From CAZOVB01 sp964583095 (GTDB lineage Bacteria > Planctomycetota > Phycisphaerae > SM23-33), in NCBI GenBank assembly GCA_964583095.1, contig CAZOVB010000005.1:62001-126000 (forward strand): DNA of 64,000 nucleotides, given 5' to 3'. This document shows positions 9,052-16,562 of the stretch, one piece after another. The position numbers and the translations under genes are program-made. The notes beneath the pieces were generated by a model. That model ran no database searches. It was given only the letters and a program-made list of their open reading frames with translations, and was not told the DNA's origin. Numbering within the stretch: position 1 is the first letter of the stretch; each line of letters begins with the position of its first letter.

Positions 9052-10275
9052 ATGTACTACCCTCGAACCATGGGGGACTGCTGGACAGAAGCCGGGAAAC
9101 AGTTCCCCGTGCTCCTGCTCACAGGCCCCAGACAGGTCGGCAAGACAACCCTGCTTCAACACCTCTGCCGGGAGGACCGCACATACGTCACCCTGGACGA
9201 CCCCGCCCTGCGGGTTCTGGCCAATGACGACCCCGCTCTGTTCCTCCAGCGTTTCGAGCCGCCGGTACTCATCGATGAGATCCAGTACGCCCCACCCTTG
9301 CTTTCGATCATCAAGATGGCGGTCGACCGCGATCGAACCCCCGGAGCCTACTGGCTGACCGGCTCTCAACAGTTCCAGATGATGAAGGGAGTCTCGGAAA
9401 CACTCGCGGGCCGGGTGGCCATTCTCAATCTCCTGGGATTCTCCAGCCGGGAACGCCACCAGCTCCAATGCAACGTCCCCCCTTTTCTGCCAACCCCCGA
9501 TGCCCTGCACCCACGGGAAGTCTCCTCGAAGAATCATGACTTGAAGAGTCTCTACCGGGATATCTGGCTGGGCTCTCTGCCGGCTCTGACAGCCGGTCCG
9601 GCGCAGGATCGCGACCTCTTCTACGGTTCCTATCTGCAGACGTATCTCCAGCGAGACGTAAAGGATCTTGCGCAGGTAGGCGATGAGGGGGCGTTCGTAC
9701 GCTTCCTGGGCGCTTGTGCGGCGCGGACAGCCCAGATGCTGAATCTCACGGATCTGGCAAGAGACGCCGATGTCGCGGTCAATACAGCAAAGCGATGGCT
9801 CTCGATCCTCCAGGCGAGCTTTCAGGTCTACCTCCTCGAGCCCTACTTCTCCAACCTGACCAAGCGCCTGGTCAAGTCGCCAAAACTGTACTTTCTGGAC
9901 ACCGGCCTCTGCTCGTACCTGACCCAGTGGTCCAGTCCGGAAACACTCGCTGCAGGGGCCATGTCCGGACCTGTCCTTGAGACGTATGTACTCGGAGAGA
10001 TCCTCAAGAGCTGGTGGCACCGGGGCAGGCGTCCGCAGTTGTACTATTACCGAGACAAGCAGAAACGCGAGATCGACTTTCTCTTCCTGGAAGACAACGT
10101 GTTCTACCCGGCCGAGGTCAAGAAAGTCGCAACACCCAGGAAGGAACTGGCCAAGGCATTCGCTGCCCTCTCTCGCCTGGACCGCCCCATCGCGGACGCA
10201 GCTGTCCTGTGCCTCACGGGCCGGGCCCTGCCCTTGAGCCGGCAGGTCCAGGCGTTTCCGATCGGGATGATCTGA
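9052..10275 (+). CDS. AAA ATPase with DUF4143 domain
   Basis: 407 residues from ATG 9052 (GGAG at 9041-9044). The N-terminal AAA_14 ATPase has Walker A GPRQVGKTT near residues 24-32 and Walker B LIDEIQYAP near 75-83, then the TGSQQF sensor motif. The C-terminal DUF4143 domain shows the family pattern PKLYFLDTGL and, near the end, REIDFL with an acidic/lysine PD-(D/E)XK-like core (EIDFLF...AEVKK). The family is widespread, often mobile, and of unknown function; a nuclease-like role for the C-terminus is proposed from the fold only. No partner gene is adjacent. The duplicated upstream element and the tRNA neighbour suggest acquisition. Confidence 0.9.
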   Translation: MYYPRTMGDCWTEAGKQFPVLLLTGPRQVGKTTLLQHLCREDRTYVTLDDPALRVLANDDPALFLQRFEPPVLIDEIQYAPPLLSIIKMAVDRDRTPGAYWLTGSQQFQMMKGVSETLAGRVAILNLLGFSSRERHQLQCNVPPFLPTPDALHPREVSSKNHDLKSLYRDIWLGSLPALTAGPAQDRDLFYGSYLQTYLQRDVKDLAQVGDEGAFVRFLGACAARTAQMLNLTDLARDADVAVNTAKRWLSILQASFQVYLLEPYFSNLTKRLVKSPKLYFLDTGLCSYLTQWSSPETLAAGAMSGPVLETYVLGEILKSWWHRGRRPQLYYYRDKQKREIDFLFLEDNVFYPAEVKKVATPRKELAKAFAALSRLDRPIADAAVLCLTGRALPLSRQVQAFPIGMI

Positions 10276-10522
10276 ACCCCCGCTTCCGGGTCGGCGCCCC
10301 CTTTCCCAAAGAGCCGAAGGCGCTTTATCCCGGGCAAATCCCGCCAGGCGCCAATGGCAGGGATCTCCTGTTCCACTGAGAAAGAAGCCCTACCGGGGTT
10401 TTGTTGTTTCATCCGCGGGCCGATTGGCCCGACAATAGAAAACGCAGGGTGTAGCGCCCGTTGCGGCCAGACCCTGCGGCGCTGAACGAATCCGCCGGCC
10501 CGGCGGAACCGAGGTGTACAAC
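10276..10522. other. Spacer with a partial copy of the tRNA-Ser 3' end
   Basis: No gene seen. CCCTACCGG at 10388-10396 is identical to 8620-8628, the end of tRNA-Ser. A GGGCC/GGCCC hairpin lies at 10417-10430. Ribosome site GAGGTG at 10511-10516 serves the next gene. The nine-base match could mark a decayed attachment site, but it is short enough to be chance. Confidence 0.35.
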
Positions 10523-11557
10523 ATGGGACTGCTGGACAACATTCTCAAGAGACCCGAGACGCTGGTCGAGGCGGCCCAGGCCGGCGACCTGGATCGGGTA
10601 AAGCAACTTCTGGCCAAGGGGTTCGATCCTTCCGCGCCCAACAAGCAAGGCGACACTCCTTTGCACGTGGCCTCCCGGGCGGGCAGGGGCAAGATCGTCC
10701 ACCTTCTGCTCGAGCACGAAGCCGACGTGCACGCCTGCAACCAGGAGGACACCACGCCGCTTCACGAGGCCGCCACCGAAGGGCGGCGCCGCACCGTGTC
10801 GCTGTTGCTGGACACCTCGGCCAATCCCAACGCCGCCGACGCCGATGGCTGGACCCCCCTGCACGTGGCGGTGCTCAACGAACAGCCTGAAATCGTCCAG
10901 ACACTGCTGGATTTCGGCGCCAATATCGACGCACGCGAGTCCGACGGATATACTCCTCTGCACGTCGCTGCCGAAGAAGGTTTTGTTGACATCGCCCTGG
11001 GTCTTCTGCATGGTGGAGCCGACCCGACGTTACGAGACCGCAAGGGCTGCACCGCTCTGCAGGTCGCCCGAAGGCAAGGCCACCCGGACCTGGCAACCAT
11101 GCTGTCTGAGGCGGTCAAGAAATACACCAAAGCGCTGTCGAGTGTGAAGCAACGGGAGAAATTCGTGATCGGCGAATTCAACGACATCTGCATCGTATTC
11201 CCCGGCGAGGCCGGGCCCGAAGACTCTCAGGCGGAAACCTCCGAAGCCGCCCTGGACCTGCTGGATTACGACGAAGACGACGAAGATCTCTTCGAAGAAG
11301 AAGAGGACGAGCTCGACGAGGTCTGGGACGAGGATGAGGACGAAGAAGACTGGGAAGACGACGAGGAAGAGGACGAGCTCGAAGAAGAACTCATCGAGAC
11401 CGACTGGGACGAAGAAGAGGATCTGGGCCTGGACGAAGAAGATCTGGATGAGCTGGAGGACGACCTCGACGACGACCTCGATGAAGAGGAAGAGGAAGAG
11501 GAAGAAGACGAGGACGAAGACTGGGACGACGATGAGGATGAGGAAGAAGACGAGTAA
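10523..11557 (+). CDS. Ankyrin-repeat protein with a long acidic C-terminal tail
   Basis: 344 residues from ATG 10523, six bases after GAGGTG; an in-frame GTG at 10514 overlaps that site. About five to six ankyrin repeats fill residues 12-195 (GDTPLHVASRAG, DTTPLHEAATEG, GWTPLHVAV, GYTPLHVAAEEG, GCTALQVARRQG). After a linker, the last 97 residues (from 11264) contain 77 Asp/Glu, no Lys or Arg, and four Trp. Ankyrin repeats mediate protein contacts; the tail should be disordered and highly negative, perhaps binding basic proteins or cations. No signal peptide, so cytoplasmic. The tail is encoded by a purine-rich GAA/GAC tract prone to repeat-length change. Confidence 0.92.
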   Translation: MGLLDNILKRPETLVEAAQAGDLDRVKQLLAKGFDPSAPNKQGDTPLHVASRAGRGKIVHLLLEHEADVHACNQEDTTPLHEAATEGRRRTVSLLLDTSANPNAADADGWTPLHVAVLNEQPEIVQTLLDFGANIDARESDGYTPLHVAAEEGFVDIALGLLHGGADPTLRDRKGCTALQVARRQGHPDLATMLSEAVKKYTKALSSVKQREKFVIGEFNDICIVFPGEAGPEDSQAETSEAALDLLDYDEDDEDLFEEEEDELDEVWDEDEDEEDWEDDEEEDELEEELIETDWDEEEDLGLDEEDLDELEDDLDDDLDEEEEEEEEDEDEDWDDDEDEEEDE

Positions 11558-11643
11558 TTCCCCCCCGGTCTGAGCTTCGCCCCCGCCTGCCAAACTGCCC
11601 CTGTCGTCTTGCCCGCCCTGGGCCAAGCTGCTACCATCACAGC

Positions 11644-12981
11644 ATGCCCAAACGAAATCTCATCTGGCTGCTGGTGGTGACAGCCACCGCTGTCCTGGCC
11701 GTGTGGTTCACACGTGCTTCCCAGCAATCCAAATTCGACCGCGAAAACGGCTCGGCCAGCCTGGCCGAGGCCTGTCGGCTGATCGAGGAGCATTACTACG
11801 GCCCGCTGGATGTCGAATCTTTCAAGCAGAACGCCCTGACCGAACTGGTCCGGCAGCTTGGTGACCCCTACAGCCGATACATCCCTCCCAAGACCGCAGA
11901 GATTCTGGAGAGCCGCCTCTCGGGCAAGAAGGTTGGCCTGGGGCTGGTGGTGCAACGCCAGGATCGCCACGTGCGGGTCGTGGGGGTACAACTGGGCTCC
12001 CCGGCCCAGAAGAGCCCTCTGGCCCTGGGAGACCGGATCCTGACAATCGACGATCGGTCGGCTGAATCAATGAAGCTCGATCAGATGCACCAGGCCTTCG
12101 AGGTACCGATTGGCCAGGAGGTCCGGATTTCATTCCAGCCTCCCGGGCCCGAAAGCCAGATCCAGAACATCAGCCTGACCTCCGGCGAATACGAGGTGGA
12201 TTCTGTGGCGGGGCTCTATCGGGACGGTCTTGGCAGGTGGGCCTTTGCCCTGGATGAATCTCACATTTACGTGGCCATCGGCTCGTTTGTCCCCGAAACC
12301 CCTCGCCGGCTTCGCCAGGCCTGCCGACTCGAAGGCATCGAAGGGATGGTGCTGGACCTTCGGGGCAATCCAGGAGGGTTCCTTCCCAGCGCGATCGACA
12401 CGGCCGATATGTTCCTCGAAGAAGGACCCATCGTGGAGGTCGTCTCTGCAGGGGGCAGGCGGGAAGTCCACAGAGCCCGAAGCAACGGAACGCTGCCCCC
12501 GGTGGACATGGTCGTGCTGATCGACGAGAATTCCGCCAGCGGGTCCGAACTGGTCGCCGGGGCTCTGATGCGCAATGCCCGGGCGGTAATTGTGGGGACG
12601 CGCTCGCGAGGCAAGGGGCTGGTGCAGTCGATGCTTCCGCTGAGCCACGACCAGGGACTGCTGCATCTGACCACCGCGGAGTTCTTCCTGGACGGCCAGG
12701 CCGTGCACCGCAGGCCTGAGAGTCGGAACTGGGGAATCGAGCCGGACGTTCCCGTATCAGGTGATTCTGCCCGAATTGACCGGCTGTCCCGGTCGCTGGC
12801 CCTGCTGGCCAATGTCCCTCCGGATCGCAGCGAGCAGGTGGATTTGCTGCGAGAGCAGCAGGTCGAGGCGCGAATCGAATTCGACGCGCCGCTCCAGGCC
12901 GCGATCCAACTGCTTGAAAACCCCGACCAGTTGCGAGAGATTCTCTCCCGCGAGTCCCGGAAGCAGGCCCGAAGAAATTGA
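11644..12981 (+). CDS. S41 family C-terminal processing peptidase (CtpA/Prc-like)
   Basis: 445 residues. An N-terminal hydrophobic anchor (about residues 6-23) places the enzyme outside the cytoplasmic membrane. A PDZ domain spans roughly residues 95-175 (KKVGLGLVVQ, LGDRILTIDD). The S41 core holds the SASGSE motif at 297-302 and GKGLVQ at 323-328; S299 and K324 are 25 residues apart, as in the Ser-Lys dyad of Prc. GNPGG precedes the active site as usual. It likely trims C-termini of envelope proteins. Its TGA stop overlaps the TTG start of tsaD, so the two are translationally coupled. Confidence 0.93.
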   Translation: MPKRNLIWLLVVTATAVLAVWFTRASQQSKFDRENGSASLAEACRLIEEHYYGPLDVESFKQNALTELVRQLGDPYSRYIPPKTAEILESRLSGKKVGLGLVVQRQDRHVRVVGVQLGSPAQKSPLALGDRILTIDDRSAESMKLDQMHQAFEVPIGQEVRISFQPPGPESQIQNISLTSGEYEVDSVAGLYRDGLGRWAFALDESHIYVAIGSFVPETPRRLRQACRLEGIEGMVLDLRGNPGGFLPSAIDTADMFLEEGPIVEVVSAGGRREVHRARSNGTLPPVDMVVLIDENSASGSELVAGALMRNARAVIVGTRSRGKGLVQSMLPLSHDQGLLHLTTAEFFLDGQAVHRRPESRNWGIEPDVPVSGDSARIDRLSRSLALLANVPPDRSEQVDLLREQQVEARIEFDAPLQAAIQLLENPDQLREILSRESRKQARRN

Positions 12982-14027
12982 CTTCTCCTTCCAGAATCAT
13001 CCTCGGCATCGAATCCAGCTGCGACGAGACCGGCTGCGGTATCGTCCGTGACGGCGTGGAAGTGCTTTCCAATGTCGTAGCCACCCAGATCGAACACCAT
13101 GCACGTTTTGGCGGCGTTGTGCCGGAAATCGCCTCCCGGGCCCACATAGAAGCCATCAACGGCGTGATCGACAGGGCCCTGAGTGAAGCGGATCTCCAGC
13201 CGGGAGATCTCTCCGCCATCGCCGTGACCCACCAGCCGGGACTGATCGGTTCGCTCCTGGTGGGCCTGATGGCCGCCAAAGCCCTGTCCTGGGCGTGGGA
13301 GATCCCCCTGATCGGCGTCAACCATGTCTATGCCCACGCCTATGCCGGGGCCCTGGACGCCGAACCGGTCGAGTATCCAGCCGCAGCCCTGATCTGCTCC
13401 GGCGGCCATACCGCCCTGTACCGCTGCCAAAGCCCGACCGAAATGGAATTGATGGGCAATACGATCGACGATGCAGCCGGCGAGGCCTTCGATAAAGTCG
13501 CGACCATACTGGACCTGGGCTTCCCCGGAGGACCTGCCGTCGACCGCGCCGCAGCCGAGGGCGACGGACAAAAAGTGGCTTTCCCCCGCCCCCTGCTGCA
13601 TAAGGATCACCTGGACTTTTCCTTCAGCGGGATCAAGACGGCTGTCCTGTACCACACCAAGGGCAATCCGGGTCCAAAGGGACAACAGACGGCTCCCAAG
13701 CCGGGGCCCTGGTCCGCAAAGGATATCGCAGATATCGCAGCCAGCTTCCAACAGGCTGTGGTGGACGTGCTGGTGGCCAAGCTGGACAAGGCCGCCCTGC
13801 AGGTCGGTGCAAGGAGCCTGATCCTCGGGGGAGGGGTAGCCGCCAACTCCGCTCTGAGAGGCCGGGCAAAGGAATTGGCCGAGGAAATGAATATCCCCCT
13901 TCGGATGCCCCCCATGAAGTACTGCGTGGACAACGGTGCGATGATCGCCGGCCTGGGCTATTGGCTCTGGAAAGAGGGCAAGGTGCACCCCCTGGACCTG
14001 GCCGCCCAGCCGACCGTCAGGGGATAG
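12978..14027 (+). CDS. tsaD: tRNA N6-threonylcarbamoyladenosine transferase component TsaD
   Basis: 349 residues. The start appears to be TTG 12978, overlapping the preceding stop as TTGA; no ATG lies near the conserved N-terminus (ILGIESSCDETG). The iron-binding H-x3-H motif is NHVYAHAY, and the ASKHA ATPase signatures SGGHT, DDAAGEAFDK and LGGGVAANSALR are present. TsaD transfers threonylcarbamoyl to A37 of ANN-decoding tRNAs with TsaB and TsaE, which are not seen in the window. Contains a short insertion (NPGPKGQQTAPKPGPW) common in some bacterial TsaD proteins. Confidence 0.96.
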   Translation: MTSPSRIILGIESSCDETGCGIVRDGVEVLSNVVATQIEHHARFGGVVPEIASRAHIEAINGVIDRALSEADLQPGDLSAIAVTHQPGLIGSLLVGLMAAKALSWAWEIPLIGVNHVYAHAYAGALDAEPVEYPAAALICSGGHTALYRCQSPTEMELMGNTIDDAAGEAFDKVATILDLGFPGGPAVDRAAAEGDGQKVAFPRPLLHKDHLDFSFSGIKTAVLYHTKGNPGPKGQQTAPKPGPWSAKDIADIAASFQQAVVDVLVAKLDKAALQVGARSLILGGGVAANSALRGRAKELAEEMNIPLRMPPMKYCVDNGAMIAGLGYWLWKEGKVHPLDLAAQPTVRG

Positions 14028-14232
14028 TGTCTTCCGATCTTTCCAGCCTGAGCCCTTGCAGGGTTGCGGCCAAAACGAGATGCCCAAACCGGTCGGTCGT
14101 CTGCTCTTCGAGGAATTCCCGCGTGAAATCACGAGGAAAATTTAGAAGCCCCTCCTGCAGGAACTGGATCCGCTTTGGCCGGGATAACTCCGCCACGGTG
14201 GTCAGAACATGCTCCTGGTCGACCTGTTCCAC
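14017..14232 (-). CDS. Small protein of unknown function
   Basis: 71 residues from GTG 14232 with GAGGGAG upstream. The sequence (starts VEQVDQEHVLTTVAELSRPK; includes DFTREFLEEQTTDRFGHLVL) reads like a small folded helical protein, not a shadow: it sits outside any opposing gene except an 11-base overlap with the end of tsaD. No family recognised. Part of the AT-rich spacer upstream would be its promoter. Confidence 0.5.
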   Translation of the reverse strand: MEQVDQEHVLTTVAELSRPKRIQFLQEGLLNFPRDFTREFLEEQTTDRFGHLVLAATLQGLRLERSEDTIP

Positions 14233-14567
14233 GGGGTTATCACTCCCTCAGGCCCGGTTCTGTCCTCCATATGTTTTGCATCGCCATGATATAACCACCC
14301 TCTCGCCAATAGATCTGATTTTACAGAAAATAGGGGAATCTCCCATGGGCGTTTGCAGAAACTTGACCTTTGGCAAGCGTATTGCATTCTACGGGAAATT
14401 GTGGATAACCCGTGTACAACCGGGGAGTATTTGTGCTAAATACCTGTATTTAATTTAGTTGCAAAGATGGTACGCCCTGTACAAATTTGTGGGTATCCGC
14501 TGGAGAGATCCGTGCAGAGGATTTTTAGTTAAGTTTCTGCAAGCATGACAGTTCAGGAGATTACCCC
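14233..14567. other. AT-rich spacer with a perfect DnaA box and a palindrome
   Basis: The stretch 14270-14540 is clearly more AT-rich than its surroundings. It holds TGTGGATAA at 14400-14408 (a perfect DnaA box on the minus strand), a 16-bp perfect palindrome TAAATACCTGTATTTA at 14437-14452 that looks like a repressor operator, and two TGTACAA repeats (near 14413 and 14479). No gene seen. It probably serves queA and the small minus-strand gene as promoter. Confidence 0.5.
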
Positions 14568-15629
14568 GTGCTCCCTTCGGCAAACCAGTTTGACTATCCG
14601 CTGAATCCCGATCAAATCGCTCAGTTTCCCGCTGAGCCTCGGGATGCCTCCCGCCTGATGCACCTTTGCAGGGACACGGGAAAAGTAACGCACCATGTTT
14701 TCCGAGAATTACCCGATTTGCTGAGGGCAGATGATCTCCTCGTCTTCAACAATACCAAGGTCCTGCCGGCCAGGTTCTTCTGCCGACGTGCCACCGGCGG
14801 ACGCATTGAAGGGCTGTTCCTCCGCGAGAATTCTCCTGGCATCTGGCGGGTCATGCTTCGCGGCGCTTCCAGATGCAGGATCGACGAAAAGCTGGTGATG
14901 GAAGGCGACGAGGGAGTCTCCATCCGATTGTTGGAGAAGGGACAGCAGGGCCACTACCGCATCGAAGTTCATCCCGGCAACTCAGCCGAACAAATCCTGG
15001 GCCGCGTAGGGATCACCCCCCTTCCCCCCTACATCCACCGCCAGGACCGACAACAGGCCCCTGAGGATCTCCAAAGATACCAGACGATCTACTCCCGCAA
15101 GCCCGGCGCGGTGGCAGCTCCCACCGCAGGCCTTCATTTCACCGAGTCTCTCCTGGAACGACTCGGAGAGGAGGGGATCGAGACCTGCTTTGTCACCCTC
15201 CACGTCGGGCCTGGAACCTTCGTGCCTGTCAAGGTCCAGGACCTCTCCCAACATCGGATGCACAGCGAACAGTTCGAACTGACCGAGGAAACCGCCCGGA
15301 CCCTCTCCGGGGCCCGCAGCCAGGGACGACGGATCGTGGCCGTGGGAACCACCGTCGTGCGCGTCCTGGAGACCCTGGCCGCCAGGGGAGGCCTTGATCC
15401 GGGACAGGGAGAGACGGACATTTTTCTCTACCCGCCGGCCAGATTCGAAGCCGTCGATGCCCTGATTACGAATTTTCACCTGCCCAGGAGCACCCTGCTG
15501 ATGCTGGTATCGGCCTTTTGCAGCCCCGGAGATACCGACGGGGTCCCGATGCTCCTGGACGCCTACCACCAGGCCATGCGGGAGGGGTACCGCTTCTACT
15601 CATACGGGGACGCGATGCTCATCCAGTAG
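14568..15629 (+). CDS. queA: S-adenosylmethionine:tRNA ribosyltransferase-isomerase
   Basis: 353 residues from GTG 14568, with AGGAG at 14555-14559. Recognised from FDYPLNPDQIAQFPAEPRD at the start, FNNTKVLPARF, PLPPYIHR, YQTIYSRKPGAVAAPTAGLHF, HVGPGTFVPV and the C-terminal TNFHLPRSTLLMLVSAF. QueA builds epoxyqueuosine on the tRNA wobble base in the queuosine pathway. Other queuosine genes are absent here. The last 30 bases overlap the end of the convergent DUF123 gene. Confidence 0.97.
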   Translation: MLPSANQFDYPLNPDQIAQFPAEPRDASRLMHLCRDTGKVTHHVFRELPDLLRADDLLVFNNTKVLPARFFCRRATGGRIEGLFLRENSPGIWRVMLRGASRCRIDEKLVMEGDEGVSIRLLEKGQQGHYRIEVHPGNSAEQILGRVGITPLPPYIHRQDRQQAPEDLQRYQTIYSRKPGAVAAPTAGLHFTESLLERLGEEGIETCFVTLHVGPGTFVPVKVQDLSQHRMHSEQFELTEETARTLSGARSQGRRIVAVGTTVVRVLETLAARGGLDPGQGETDIFLYPPARFEAVDALITNFHLPRSTLLMLVSAFCSPGDTDGVPMLLDAYHQAMREGYRFYSYGDAMLIQ

Positions 15630-16013
15630 TCTCTCGCTCTCCTGGCCGGGCGGCTCGAGGAAAAGGTGGCTCGGACAGCGGCAGTCGCCGGCACCGAAGC
15701 GGGGGATGGGGCAAGGGTGAATCCGCCCCACTTCCCGCGCCAGGAAACACTCGGTCCACCGCGGATCGTCGATCAGCACCGCCCCGAGCATTCTCGCGCG
15801 GGTGGACAGGTAGTCCACGTGCCATCGAAGCGGCTTGTCCCTGCGGGAATGTCGCAGCAGCCGGGCCTGACGATTGCTTCTGGCCGAGCCTACGTAGTAG
15901 TAGATCCCCGGCTGGAAATCGAAAGTCCCGAGGCGTCCTACGCGGATCCGGCATGCCTGGGCCAGATGGAACACCGCGATATACAGCCCGGCGGGGGTTT
16001 CTACTCCAGCCAT
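15600..16013 (-). CDS. GIY-YIG-like DUF123 family protein
   Basis: 137 residues from ATG 16013, which overlaps the HD gene stop by 13 bases. Contains the DUF123 pattern AGLYIAVFHL, FQPGIYYYVGSARSN (GIY-YIG-like), LRWHVDYLS and a Cys/His-bearing end (FGAGDCRCPSHLF). Members are often fused to or near endonuclease III and are suspected nucleases of unproven activity. Last gene of the ispA-dxs-HD operon; its 3' end overlaps queA by 30 bases in convergent orientation. Confidence 0.85.
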   Translation of the reverse strand: MAGVETPAGLYIAVFHLAQACRIRVGRLGTFDFQPGIYYYVGSARSNRQARLLRHSRRDKPLRWHVDYLSTRARMLGAVLIDDPRWTECFLAREVGRIHPCPIPRFGAGDCRCPSHLFLEPPGQESERLLDEHRVPV

Positions 16014-16546
16014 TCCCGGCGCTCCAGGCTGGCGATGTTCCACTCGACGCCGAGCAGATCGGGCACGATGCCTCGCAGGCTCCGGAAATGGGCCCATGTG
16101 AGCGTTTCGGAGTCGCGAGCGGCCTGTGTGCAGAGCTTGATCGGGTCGGGCTCGATGCCGGCCCGACCCAGGTCCAGGCGATCGGAATCCCAGCAGACCG
16201 ACACGGTCGGGGCGGCCTGGCAGAGCCCGTCGGTATGTTCCTGACAGGCTGCTACCAGGAGTCTCATGCCCGCATCGTCGAGTTGGAAGTATGTACCTCG
16301 CAGTTGCCGTGCGAAATCGGCTCCGCGAACACCGTGGTCGGCATCGCGAGCCTCGCCGCGGCGGCGGGAGTCGTGGAAGACGGCGAAAAGCTCCACGACA
16401 TCCCTGCGAACGCCCTCGGCCCGAGCGAGCCGGCGGCCTATCTCCAGGACCCTCGCCCAATGCGCAGGGCCGTGAAGACCGTCCCATTCCAGCGCGTAGT
16501 TCTCCAGGATTCGCCGAATCAATCTGGGACTCACGATCAACGACAC
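16001..16546 (-). CDS. HD domain protein (small metal-dependent hydrolase)
   Basis: 181 residues from GTG 16546, supported by AGAGG five bases upstream; an alternative GTG lies 12 bases further in. Motifs HGPAHWARV, VFHDSRRRGEARDADHG give the H...HD...D pattern of small HD hydrolases. Substrate unknown. It follows dxs by 16 bases and overlaps the DUF123 gene by 13 bases, so all four minus-strand genes are likely one transcript. Confidence 0.85.
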   Translation of the reverse strand: MSLIVSPRLIRRILENYALEWDGLHGPAHWARVLEIGRRLARAEGVRRDVVELFAVFHDSRRRGEARDADHGVRGADFARQLRGTYFQLDDAGMRLLVAACQEHTDGLCQAAPTVSVCWDSDRLDLGRAGIEPDPIKLCTQAARDSETLTWAHFRSLRGIVPDLLGVEWNIASLERREWLE

Positions 16547-16562
16547 ACGCGCCTCTTGGATC

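Noticed and set aside
9052..10275. DUF4143 ATPase as part of a toxin-antitoxin pair
   Set aside because: No small partner gene with a ribosome site lies on either side; only the repeat element is present.
11266..11991. Serine-rich frame on the minus strand
   Set aside because: The long poly-Ser run is the reverse complement of the GAA/GAC tract of the acidic tail, so it is an artefact of composition.
12267..14132. Open frame of about 621 codons on the minus strand
   Set aside because: Antisense of the S41 protease and tsaD, both well supported.
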